DNA of 64,000 bases from Trametopsis cervina. Its lineage: Eukaryota; Basidiomycota; Agaricomycetes; Polyporales; Irpicaceae. The notes under the pieces are model-generated. The model was not told the DNA's origin, searched no databases, and saw only the letters and a list, made by a program, of their open reading frames with translations. The DNA lies in contig MU278359.1 of the NCBI GenBank assembly GCA_022385755.1, positions 625,859-689,858 on the forward strand, given 5' to 3'. Below are positions 25,506 through 36,348 of this stretch, piece by piece. The stretch's first letter is position 1, and every line of letters starts with the position of its first letter. A program made the translations under genes and the position numbers.

Positions 25506-28500
25506 GGTATGAGCTGTACCCACCGGTTTCCATCGCTTTAGTCCGGCTCAATTGTAGGCTGTGCAACATCCGTATATCTCTACCGCCAAACTCTCCACTC
25601 CCATAGTCGTATATAGTGTATCTTCTAATACCTTTCTCTATCTGCACGGTGTCTGCGGGTGTCGGTCTGGGGGACATACGAATTTACAGTACTGCACTCG
25701 AGATCGAAAGACTCTCAGCGGCAGTAGGACAAGCGTCTTACGTAATTCTTGGCATCGCCAGCCGTAAGCACCCTTTTAGGAAATAAAGGTTAGTTGGCAC
25801 AAAGTCTTGGCTCGGTCGTCGTCTTTCCCTGTGAATGTCGTGTTCCCGCCGTACGAAGACATCGCATCAGCGATGGTTGCTTTTACTCTCTCGCACCAAT
25901 CACACTGTTAAGACTTCTCCCCACTGACTGCCACTTCAACGACGTAAAATCTAGTGAGTTCATCATCTGCAGTGCTCAGAATTGTTCGTTAAAGTCACAT
26001 GTTGGAGTCTCCCTGCAGTTGGCTAAGCTGTGCCTTTGGGCAAAGCGCGGTCTTTCGATGCGCTATAGAGTCTAGGGGAATGTCATAGCTGTAGAAGTCT
26101 TTTGGTAAGTCATCGTTCTCTGATCTTGTCGGGGTCGGCTCGGTTGCTGCTTGCCTTCCTTTCGTGCTTGCTTACAGCTCAATGCAGGGGAGGTGGCTTG
26201 GGTCTCCGAGCCGTTGGACATATATCGCGGTGCATTCTTCCAGAGTTCTCCCATAAGGCGGTGTAACGAACGGTGGTGCTATAGGGACATCGTCGGTGCG
26301 CATGTATATCAGTCGAACTAACATACAGTTTCTTTTCTAACTTATCGTTTGACATTTGCGCGGGTTACACAAGGCAGGTGGATGATATGAAGGATTTTCT
26401 TGGCTTGCAAGGGGGCTCAGGTGAATTGGCCTTCAACTCGGCGGTGCCCAGACCTCTTGGATCTACGACTTGGAAATCCCCAACGTCCGTTGATGCAATG
26501 CCTCCGACTGTTTGGAACTCGTCAGCAGCAGACAACCATAACGAGCGCTGCGAGCGGTGTGAGGGGGCTCGGGTTCCCAAAGTGAGGAGATAACTTGCGA
26601 TGGCTATCTCCATACGCAGAACCCATACCGTCCCAGGGTTCCAGCGGCCATAAGTAGGTTGGCGCGAAGAGATGGCCTCATGGCTACGGCATGCGAACTT
26701 CCACCGGCGACAATGTGTCCTTGTTCAGACCACTCTCGCATTACCACGATGTTCGGGTAGCCTGCTACGACATCACAATTCAACGAACAATGACCGTGGG
26801 CGTTACAAACGCATACCGCCGAAACAATGAGCTCAGCAGATGACATAGAAGGTAGCTGTTCCCGAGCATATTCATTGACTTATTCCCGCATCTCTCACTT
26901 CTTTCTTGCAGATGACCTGATCACGTCTTGCTCAATCAGAATGGTATTCATTAGGGCTGTGCAGCGGGAATTGCGCCCTGTTGATGCCCTTGGCCGACAC
27001 TTCACCGATTCCCCTCGCGTAACTGCTCCTCATCACGAATGTAGCACCTCAACGGTAGGGTCCAGCCAAACGTTTATTTCGGCGGAGTCATGCTGCGAAG
27101 CAGGCACATTGTCAGTTGTCTGTCTAACTTCAGCACCAGCGGTCTCTGATCTATCTTTCGCAGGGGCCGTCGCATGCATTGTCTCGCCAGCATAGTGCAA
27201 CCGGCGCACGCGCAGTATATTCATACCGCCACAACGGTAGTATCCTTGTGGCGGCAGGGCGAGGCCCCTGCACGAAAATTCGACGCTGGTGGAACTACCA
27301 ACTTGAGGATAACATGACCCTGCAACCGCTGATCGCCTAGCTCCTCATGCAGTGGAAAGGCCTTAGCGTAGAGAATATGGCAGGGAAGCTGATAGGTGGC
27401 CCACTCGCGACATCACTGATGGAACGCTGATACTACTGATAACTGTATTGGTAATTGTCATGCGTGTCTACTCGATGTACAGGTGGTTGAGTACCAAGCC
27501 GTACCGACTGACCGTTTAATTTTGAAATATTGAATATCGATCGCTGACTCCTGGTGTTCTTCCAAACAGGGCCGTTATTGCTGTTACCCCGAATACCCCC
27601 ATCATCGGGGACAGTCGAGCTGGCACAATCGAGAGGTCAATCCACGGTTCCTGAGGGATTAGATTCGTTCCCACACCGAGACAAGGAGTAACTATCTATC
27701 GCAGCCTTCAATCTGGGCACCTCGATTTGCCGGCAGGCCATTTCCTGGAAAGGGGGTACTCCGAGGGGAAACAAGGACCTGAGGCTGTTCACGTCCAAAG
27801 GACCTTACGGCATGCTTCCATTATCTCCCGTGCGGACTTGGCGATACAAGTGGAGACATCGGCTTCAGCGATATAGACGCACTTATCAGCGACATGAAGG
27901 GCACAGAAATTAATGTAGCGGATCACTTGTGCGGTGCGCTCTGGCCAAGATTTCTAACCGACGTGGCGGCTTTCTTAGCCCTCAAGGTACCGGCGGCATC
28001 ATGGACCGGCTAAGACTGCCCAGAGAAGTTCGAGACAAAGACGATTCGGAGAACGGTGGTAAGTGCCGTAGGAGAGGCTTGGCAGAGCATCTACGTACAT
28101 TGGCCTTCCTAAGGCCAGTGAATACACTTTATTCACACGTCACGCCCTCCAGTGGGAATTCCGCAGGTGAGCAGGCAGGCATCTCTTGGCATCCATTATT
28201 CTGCTCTCATATGGTTCTGATGATACAATCGTACATAGAGCTTCTGCTGCGACAAGTCGACATCATGCGTAGCGCGATATAGCGTGGGCACGAATATCTG
28301 CCACATAGAGACTCAGCCCCAGCTCTTTCTTGTCAACTTTGTCCTCTCGGGCTGGATGTGGTGACAGACATCACGTCCTGTCGTCGACAAATTCGATTAA
28401 CGCCGGATTCCTGCTGTCTACGGTTCGAACTCCGCGCCGAGGGCAACACTCTCGGACACTTTCGCGTGTCGCGGGAGTAAAACACATGTTTTAATAGAGC

Positions 28501-29101
28501 AGGAAATACTCAACACGGTCTACCTACTACAAGGTGAGACGCTCCACGACTGAAGCAAGGGCAGTCTCATGTCTATCAGGAAACGCTACTGCGGCAATGC
28601 GCACAGTGAGAACATGTTTGGCGACAACGTCCGGCCATTGCTTGGATCCGTCTCACGGGGGAAGATGTAAGCGATATACACGACCGTAGTACGTGTATTA
28701 CCTCCTGGGGAGGTCTACGATCTGCATGAGGGTCTCATGTGCCTCACGGGCCCTGCATCCGTCCCATTAAAGTCACACGAGGGAGACTTGGCAATGGATC
28801 TCGTAAGGATGTGAACCCTGGCAATATGAATGGCTGTTTTTCCGGTTAGCTTCATACTTAATCTACTGTCATCATCTTGCGCAGGTGCTTGTGGGGAATC
28901 TTCACAGACAATCTCTTATGTTGTCTGTCCATGCAGTTAGCATGGTCTCAAGGACCATCATCCGGCCGCGGGTGTTGCTGACTACGCTTGCAGTCGGCGC
29001 TCTAGACCCCTCCCCTCAGATAATACTCACTGTGCGACGCGAGTAATACAAGATTATTCTTGCAAGAGTAAGAATACCCGAATATGCCGGAACGCCCAAA
29101 C
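25506..29101. other. Gene-poor region with decayed coding fragments
   Basis: About 3.6 kb without an intact gene. Local stretches look coding but are broken by stops. On the minus strand, about 27,800-27,960, a frame reads VIRYINFCALHVADKCVYIA and then SAREIMEACRKVLW; further up, about 28,070-28,160, another reads VYSLALGRPMYVDALPSL. The latter resembles the ALGRP motif of the fungal-specific transcription factor domain. This suggests a decayed regulator gene, but the evidence is weak. No terminal repeats were found. Confidence 0.3.
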
Positions 29102-29490
29102 ATGCCTACACTCCTCCGCGACAGGACCTCAACAGCCTGGAATCGTGCAGCACCAGGCAATCAAGTCGTACTCGCATCAGATGGAATCTATATGCCATTT
29201 GGGAATGCTGCTGACACTCTGGTTGCCTTCCAGTAAGTGTCGTCACAGACGGCCCCAACGCTGATTTATGATGATTGGGCAGTGCTTGGTCTACCACGGA
29301 TCGGAAGATAATATCTTGTGCCAGCAATGTGCCAATGCGCGTATGTACTCTGGTCCACCTTACATGCGGACACCCAAGGTGGCTGGGGTCACACGCAGGC
29401 GCCTTGACGGAGTTACCCAGGATCTCGTTTCCATCGCTGCTGACACGGTGCTCTAACAGGCAAAGTCGTAAATTTCTATTAGAACTCTAA
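29102..29490 (+). CDS. Possible small hypothetical gene
   Basis: ATG at 29102 opens a frame up to GCCTTCCA|GTAAGT, a strong donor. A 50-nt intron ending TGGGCAG would join a second frame ending at 29490. The product (about 112 aa) has no recognised domain. Only the clean splice sites argue for it. Confidence 0.25.
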
Positions 29491-29773
29491 AGGAGAAGAT
29501 TAGGATGGAAGATTCACCTCGGAGTACGTGTCTCGCGCCTTTCATCCGCGCTACTGCCCATCTCTCGAATGAGGTAACTGACCTGGGCACATCATTATTC
29601 AAAGCTTCATATTCACTCACCGAGTGCTCCCTCCGTGAGTCTCCTTATATAAACCGCAGTTCTATTCTCTGCGAGTGTATCCCTTGGGACCCACATTCAC
29701 CCCGTCCACTTGATCTCCTCTTATAACCAATCTACCTCGTTTGTCCCTTATCTGAATCTAGGCTTCTCCTACC

Positions 29774-31253
29774 ATGTCCTCCGCCGAGCCTGCTGCACGG
29801 AAGAAGCGTACCACTGAGGGTGCTAAGCGTACCGCAGAAGACGACCACCGTCGTAAGTGTCAATGAACTCGATACGCCGGCCACTCTAACCACCCTGTGC
29901 AGGGAAACGCCGCAATAGGACCACACAATCTTGTTTGAACTGCCACACATCGAAGCGCATGGTGAGCACAGCTCGGGGGATACCCTACTACCCTATAACT
30001 GATATGTTGTGCATAGTGTGACCGTAAACGCCCTTGTGGACGTTGTACCCAGCTAGGGCTGACTGGGCTTTGCGTTTACGAAGTCGATGATCCAAACCAA
30101 AGGTATTATCTCTCACATGTTGACGCATCCGTGTCGAACTGAGCAGGGGCTCTACCTACAGAACTGACTCTTCGGACGAGAAGACTCGATTACAGAATCG
30201 TGTGGCCGAGCTGGAGAGTGTCATCCGTGAGGTCGGTATATTTTATTTCTGCCATATACATGCCTAACAGTTCGTATAGCTGAAGAATAAGCCACATCCA
30301 AGATGGGTGCAAACTCTTGATAGGGCGAAGCTTCAGTTGAATACAGAAGCTGGCTCCAACCCTTCGTCGCCACCGCGTAGTTGCTCAGAGGAGTCTGAAG
30401 CATCTTCGAGCTCTTCTCCGCGCATTCATCTTCATCCTCCGACACCTTCTCCCTCTGCTCGTGCTTCGCCGCAGTTAAGCTCGAGGGTGGCCCCACTTCA
30501 TATTGCGTCTTCTTCGGCGGCTTCTTCGAGTTCATCATCAATTGGCTCACCCTCCCCGGTTGATCCCCCGTCACCGTTAGGCTTGTCTCCCGGTGATGCA
30601 ACGGGAGATAGCGGGTATGACTTTACATCTCTGCTGTCTTCCGTTTATACGGACGGTACAGGGATGGACAATAACTTCGACAATATCCTCGAGGGACTCA
30701 TTCGCCAGGATCAGCTTGCTCTCTCCAATCCCGACCCTTGTCATATACACCATGAGCGTGGCCATTGCGGTTGTCTATCCGACGCAACCAGCTATAGTGT
30801 AGTCCTGGAGCTGTCCCTTCGCCTTAGACGAGCAGCCGAAGTGTTGAGCCGCGACGCGAAACATAGGACCGCCTCGATGTGTTCTCTTCACCAACGCATA
30901 ACGGATTTAGATCGGCGCGCCAGGTAAGCATTCCTGCGGACTGCTTACCACCACTATAAAATGACACCTTCCCCTTTCATAGTGAGGCTCTTGCCAATGT
31001 AAACACCACGACACCTACTTTTACTTCGTACGCCCCCCCACATCACTCTACCTTCGCTACACCCCTTCAAAACCCCTCCGGCCGTGCTGCGAATATCGGT
31101 GCTACAATATCTCCTCACTCATTGCATGGAGGTGTCCGTCCGTGGGACTTCAAAGCTTCCGCATCATACCCCTCCCCTCCATGCGAGGATACGTTCATGT
31201 CGTGGGACCCGTCGCGACGTTCTTCTGAATGGGTGGCGACATCTGGACTTTAA
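29774..31253 (+). CDS. Zn(II)2Cys6 binuclear cluster transcription factor
   Basis: Six exons. Exon 1 encodes a basic N-terminus. Splicing then gives the zinc cluster CLNCHTSKRM|CDRKRPCGRC followed by TQLGLTGLC, i.e. C-x2-C-x6-C-x5-C-x2-C-x8-C, which coordinates two zinc ions and binds DNA. A short coiled coil follows (TRLQNRVAELESVIRELKNK), as usual for dimerisation. The rest is Ser/Pro-rich with a patch HIHHERGHCGCLSD and a helix-rich part (SYSVVLELSLRLRRAAEVLS). The last exon ends in a Pro/Ser-rich tail at 31253. No fungal-specific MHR domain is visible, so it is a small member of the class. Its targets cannot be predicted. Exon 2 ends inside the cluster, between Met and the third Cys. Confidence 0.92.
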
Positions 31254-33754
31254 TTTATTTGCGCAGCTTCTTGGGATTGATTTATGGACAATCATGTCGC
31301 TGGTTTTTCGTCTCGTGTACTTGTTCATGTTCGTGTAACGCAATTATTATTAACTAGACTATGTGAAATGTATATAAGGGTGACTTAGAAAGGCTAAGAA
31401 TGCGCACATTCATTGCATGGCTATCGTCTTGTTCTGATGCGATACTACATAAAGGTCCCGGTGAGGCGATTTTCGAGTGCCTGATGCCAATGAAGTGTTC
31501 GATAAGGTTCCTCGAAGCCGAGGGTTGCTTCCACACTGGCACAGCCTGACAGCACCGCAGGATACTTCGGCTTCGTTCATACTAATACCAGAATCGCGGT
31601 TACAGTTATATAACGAATGGCTTCGTGTTCGTGACAGGAATCAGTTCGTTCTAAAGGTAGCCTCTTGCTAGGCGAGATTCGCGTACTACCTGCGGCTTGG
31701 ATACGCCAAGCCTTTCGTCGTCTTTTCACTGAACGCTGGCTGATGCAATGCGTGGCGCCGGCCTAAACGGAATACATGTCGTTTCCCAACGTCTAGTTGC
31801 CAAGCTATGAGTACGCCCCGGTGCTTTATTCTGTGATACTCTCACGAGTGTCGCGGTGGCCTTGCGGCCAAACTGTAGACATCGCGCGGTCTCTCGGTGT
31901 CGTACGCCCTGTAGCTGTATGATCAGCCCTGGCTGCCTTCTTACGTGTTTTCGAATTCGGGACTGTGCCGAGCTTCTTCTCCATGAGGAGGGACAATACT
32001 CCGCCGGCTTATGCACGTCAAGTTGTATCGCTGATTGAAGGTTTTATACAGAACACTGTGATAACGGGAATATAGGAAGCGGTTAAACACCGAATTTGAA
32101 GGAGCGTATAAGGACGACTTACTTGAGGTGGCCGACACTCTAATGCGTAGTGCCAAAATCTCTGTAACGGCCGCAGAACACTGTGATGATCAGTAGAACC
32201 TTAGGCGGGTAGATACTGCAGACATCGCTTAAGTTGCCGTCATCACTGCAAACGCCACATAATTGGAAGCGTTAGCCGCGGTTGCTGAGATTGGAGCAGT
32301 GACCTTTCATGATGCTCATGGGTATATCACTTGCCAAATAGCCAAGAAAAGTCCCGAAGAGCATGCGTACCATTGCCCTGCCAGCGATAAGATGAAACAA
32401 AATCATGATGATCCCTTAGATGACCGGTTATCGATGATCTATCCCCCCCTTGCCTATGAGATGGGTTAGGCCAAGCCAGCCGAAGCCACAACCATGAGTA
32501 TCGGTACGTCGGGACAGTTTGGATTTTTGTTGCCCGAGAGTCTGACATGCCAAGCCCCGGACGGCTGCAAAAAAGCGCCTTTCACCGCCGTGAGAACGCA
32601 CTGTCCGACCATTCTCTCCTCGTTCGCACTATACGGCGTCCCTGAGTAAGAAGATTTACGGTATATGTTTTTATGTGTCTTCTGGGTCGGAGGGTGGTAG
32701 ATGAGTTTTTGGTCTGTTTTCTAACCGATACCGGTAGATAAATCCTGTTCAAGCTGACTTATTGTCAGAATCCTAAGTGCACGCCCAGCGCTTGGCATGA
32801 GCAAAAAGCACGTACAGAACTCTGGGCATCTTGATAGAGCCTGCGGCGTTCAGCATCTGTAGCGTTGCCCGAGCCGATGGGCGATACAACTGTGAGTAAT
32901 CAACTGCGGAGAATGTGCTTGCCTCACCACGATAAAATATAGTTACTGTAAGAGTATGATGACACGGTTGACATGCCACGAGAACTGTGGATTGCATGAA
33001 AAAAATGCGGTGACCTCGGTACCCGACAGTGAAAGCATGACAGGAGAATGTATGACTCACAAGCTTTCCCTTCATGTCTGCGGCGCGTTTGTCTGAGGAG
33101 CCATTTAGCTGCATCGATTGAGGTAACGGTCTGTTTCTGGCTGCACTGAATTCAAGCTTGAAGTTCTGTAGAATTCAAGCGCAACAAGCAGACTCTTGGA
33201 TTATGTTCAATCTTCAATTAGAAATAAAGGACCAAGTTGAATAGGACCAGAGCTCTGATTCTGTCCACTCGAGCAACAACGGTCGAGGCGCAATGAGCAT
33301 GCGCAGCTGTACCCTTCTGGTGGAAACCCAACGGGTGTTTTGAAGAGGTCAAAGATATGGACGCCAAAGCGTAAACATCGGGCGGACGGCAGCGATGCCA
33401 AGAGAAGTCATACTGCCGTAGGCAGACAAACGGAAATCTTGCACCTCGACCTCGGGTACGAAGCTGAATCAGATATGAGCACAAGGATTGGGAAAAGATA
33501 CCAATTCTGACTCTGAACATCGGCCGAGTTTTCCCTGTTCGAAGCGTCAGAGTTGCGCACGTCTGTGGCCAGCACGACTGGACTTACTGAAAAGGGAATC
33601 ACGATGGAACGTTCAAGAACAAATACGAACAAACTCGAGCCGTGGTTGGGTCTCCGCTTGATACTCCGCCGGATTTTGCCAGTCCATTGCTCACCGTTGC
33701 CGACACTGGACGGTGGCTGCAACTCCAACGTCAACGTTCAAAACGTAACGCAAA
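31254..33754. other. Region of 2.5 kb without an intact gene
   Basis: Many short frames on both strands. Minus-strand stretches near 33,210-33,520 contain PPDVYALASISL, reminiscent of the DVYSFG motif of protein kinases, but no kinase core could be assembled. Possibly a decayed kinase-like gene; otherwise nothing was recognised. Confidence 0.35.
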
Positions 33755-34644
33755 ATGGCTTCACATTTGGTGCGTGCTCGTACTTTTTACGCGTCACGGT
33801 CACTCATTGTCATCTACAGGCCAACATCTTTGGTACGGAACAAGACCGTGTCAATTGCTCATTCTACTACAAGGTAAGAAGGTCCCTGTGCTAGGGAAAG
33901 GTGTTCGCTAAATCCTGCGTCCAGATTGGTGCATGCCGCCATGGGGATAGATGCTCTCGAAAACACATCAAGCCCGCTTTTTCACAGACTATTCTGCTAC
34001 CGAATGTCTACCACAACCCCGCACATGACCCAGTCTGCAAGCTGACCGAGAAGGAGCTCCAGGAAGGATTTGATGCTGTGTACGAGGATCTCTATTGCGA
34101 ACTATCGAAGTTTGGGCACCTCCTTGAGCTTCATGTGAGTGCACGCTCTCTCGGTCTCTTCCATAAAGCTGAGAACTCTTTGCAGGTCTGTGACAATGTA
34201 GGCGACCATCTAATTGGGAATGTATATGCTCGGTACGAGTGGGAGACTGAAGCACAAGCGGCGGTGGACAACCTCAATGATCGTTGGTACGCAGGTGTGT
34301 TCTAATTCTTCGGGCGAGCTGCACAGCACACTCAGAGCCACATTTATCTAGGTCGACCGCTGTATGCCGAATTGTCGCCAGTGACGGACTTCCGAGAAGC
34401 TTGTTGCCGTCAAAATGAGAATGGAGAATGCAACCGTGGCGGTTTCTGCAATTTCATGCATTTGAGACTTGCTTCCAAGGGACTGGTGTCATCCTTACAC
34501 CATGGGCAGAAACTGGAACGCAGATTACACCCCCCGCAGACCGGTGGCGGTGGCGGGTGGGAACCAAGCAAGCGAGAACGTCGTAGTGCTAGTCCTAAAC
34601 GAAAAGGTGGAAACGACGGCGAGGACCGCTGGACAAGGAAATGA
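33755..34644 (+). CDS. U2AF1: U2 snRNP auxiliary factor small subunit (U2AF35)
   Basis: Five exons, the first only 15 nt (MASHL). The product follows U2AF35: IFGTEQDRVNCSFYYK, first CCCH zinc finger in KIGACRHGDRCSRKHIKPAF, then an RRM-like U2AF-homology domain (LYCELSKFGHLLELHVCDNV, GDHLIGNVYARYEWETEAQA), and second zinc finger AELSPVTDFREACCRQNENG followed by ECNRGGFCNFMH. The C-terminus is short, with HHGQKLERRL, a Gly run and an Arg/Lys/Ser-rich end. U2AF35 reads the 3' splice site AG with U2AF65. In a genome with such short introns it is a key splicing factor. Both zinc fingers keep all Cys and His ligands. Confidence 0.96.
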
Positions 34645-34939
34645 CGGAATGCCGGTACCCCAGATTGCTTCCATGCCATATGATATATCACCTCTTCCAT
34701 CCTGTGATGTAGTTTTTTTTCAGTGCAATAGTATGATGTTGTCATTGTAAAGGAGACGGAAAGCACTGTGTGTGGCGAAAGGCTGACATAGTGCTCACAT
34801 TGCCAGCCCTTTGCGAGTTCCATGCAGACGCTGAATTAGCTAGCCGAATGCCAAGCTCTAGCGGAGACATCCCGAATATGCACGCCACGCTGCTCATATC
34901 GCAGAGCATTCAATACATCCGTCATTGACCAGTTGCCGC
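34645..34939. other. Short convergent intergenic region
   Basis: About 295 bp between the U2AF35 and ALG14 stop codons; contains a poly-T tract near 34710. Nothing else was seen. Confidence 0.5.
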
Positions 34940-35949
34940 TCATACAAGCCAACCACGATAGTCAGCCTTGGAATCTGTGATGGCCAATTCAGGCCATTGA
35001 ACTACGAATCTGCGGAGTTGCAAGTACTTCCTTATCAGCGATGTCTAGTAACGTAAAGCAGCAGGCGCATACCTGTCTACAAAACGGTGCAAAAGTCTGC
35101 CCGAGAGCGAGAGCCGCCGGACTCGAGCAAATGATTCAACGTACACCAGTTTCGGTGAATGCAATCCAAGGAACTGGGAAGTATGTCAAGGGCTGTGCTG
35201 TGAACACTAATGGTGCCAACTCACCCTATTGATGTAGACCGCGATACAAACCATAACACACGTCCCGGGGCCATTCAACAACAAGATGTCTGCAACCGGC
35301 CTTCCAGAAAGCAGAGGAGCCAGTGTGACATGGTAGACACAGAACGCAAGGGACTTCAGAGACGTGACTGGTGTGGTAAGAAGAGATTGGTGCACGCGAC
35401 GCGCTCGTGGGATCGTTATGACACTGTAAGCTTCCTGTAAAGAAACATCACGCCCCGAAGGCCGACTCAATGAGCGAATGGTTCATGTCCAGTCCGATTT
35501 CAAGGAACAAACTTACGTTTCCTGACGACCTATCGCCCTTTATCAATTCTAACGCGGCGGCTTTCTTGGCACTCAGGCTGTCGCCGTCGCTGACGATGTA
35601 CGTACGTGGGTAGTAGCGGGTAAAATCCACAGCTGACAGAAGTGCAAGTGCCTCTGTAGTATGTCCTCCTAATTCAAAATCTTCGGCTTAGACAACGCCA
35701 CTCTTCAATGAGTGAAGCCTTACCTGAGCCTAGGAACACGCCCAGCTTGGATGGCTCGGACGCTGGCCGGACGCCTCTCTTTGTAGACTTTTCTTTGGGG
35801 AGAATCCGGTACAGCCTCCAAGCCAGGGCCGAGAATGCCAATAGACCTATGACGATAGTATAGACCATACCGAGTGGGCCAATGAGAGATGCCAAGAAAC
35901 CAACGGAGAAGGGGACTTTCTGCTTCAAAGAGGCTACTGTCAGCTGCAT
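34940..35949 (-). CDS. ALG14: ALG14, membrane subunit of the UDP-GlcNAc transferase
   Basis: Five exons by phase. A hydrophobic N-terminal anchor (GMVYTIVIGLLAFSALAWRL) is followed by the conserved glycine loop LGVFLGSG|GHTTEALALL, split by the first intron. Then come RTYIVSDGDSLSAKK, ITIPRARRVHQSLLTTP and LLLNGPGTCVMVCIAVYINR. The last exons give FLGLHSPKLVYVESFARVRR and FVVQWPELAITDSKADYRGW, ending LV-stop at 34940. Alg14 anchors Alg13 at the ER membrane; together they add the second GlcNAc to dolichol-PP-GlcNAc in N-glycan assembly. The gene is divergent from APC8, with about 400 bp between start codons. A later Met (GMVYT) is a possible alternative start. Confidence 0.94.
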
Positions 35950-36348
35950 TCTGTTTATGATTCCGCCGATGATTAATACCTAACACGATTTGTAGTTGTA
36001 TTCTTCACCGGTATATGTCCGATACCAGTTTTGACCGGCGGACGTTCTACACACGTTGGCCAGAGTCGTTGTCGCTTGCGAGCATATCGTAGGAGCTACA
36101 CTACCTGACCTTCAGCAATTGGATAACTGCCACATTTAGTAGCAGGCGGGACCAGCTCAACACGATCAATGATGTCACTGTCACAGCAGGTAACGTCACA
36201 AGACGCGAGAACGCGTCGGGCTCTTCGTCCGGTGCCTTCATGTCGACGCTTCAACATCGCATGTCCCACCTTTACTACCCTGTCTGACAACTGAAGCTGC
36301 TATAGTAGAGCAGGCAAGATTAATCCCAACCTGAAGTGAAGCTGTGCC

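Noticed and set aside
28420..28460. GGTTCGAACTCC, similar to a tRNA B box
   Set aside because: No matching A box, acceptor stem or anticodon arm could be folded around it.
33207..33520. Protein kinase gene on the minus strand (DVYALASISL)
   Set aside because: Only a single kinase-like motif; no ATP-binding loop, HRD or DFG motif could be found in frame nearby.
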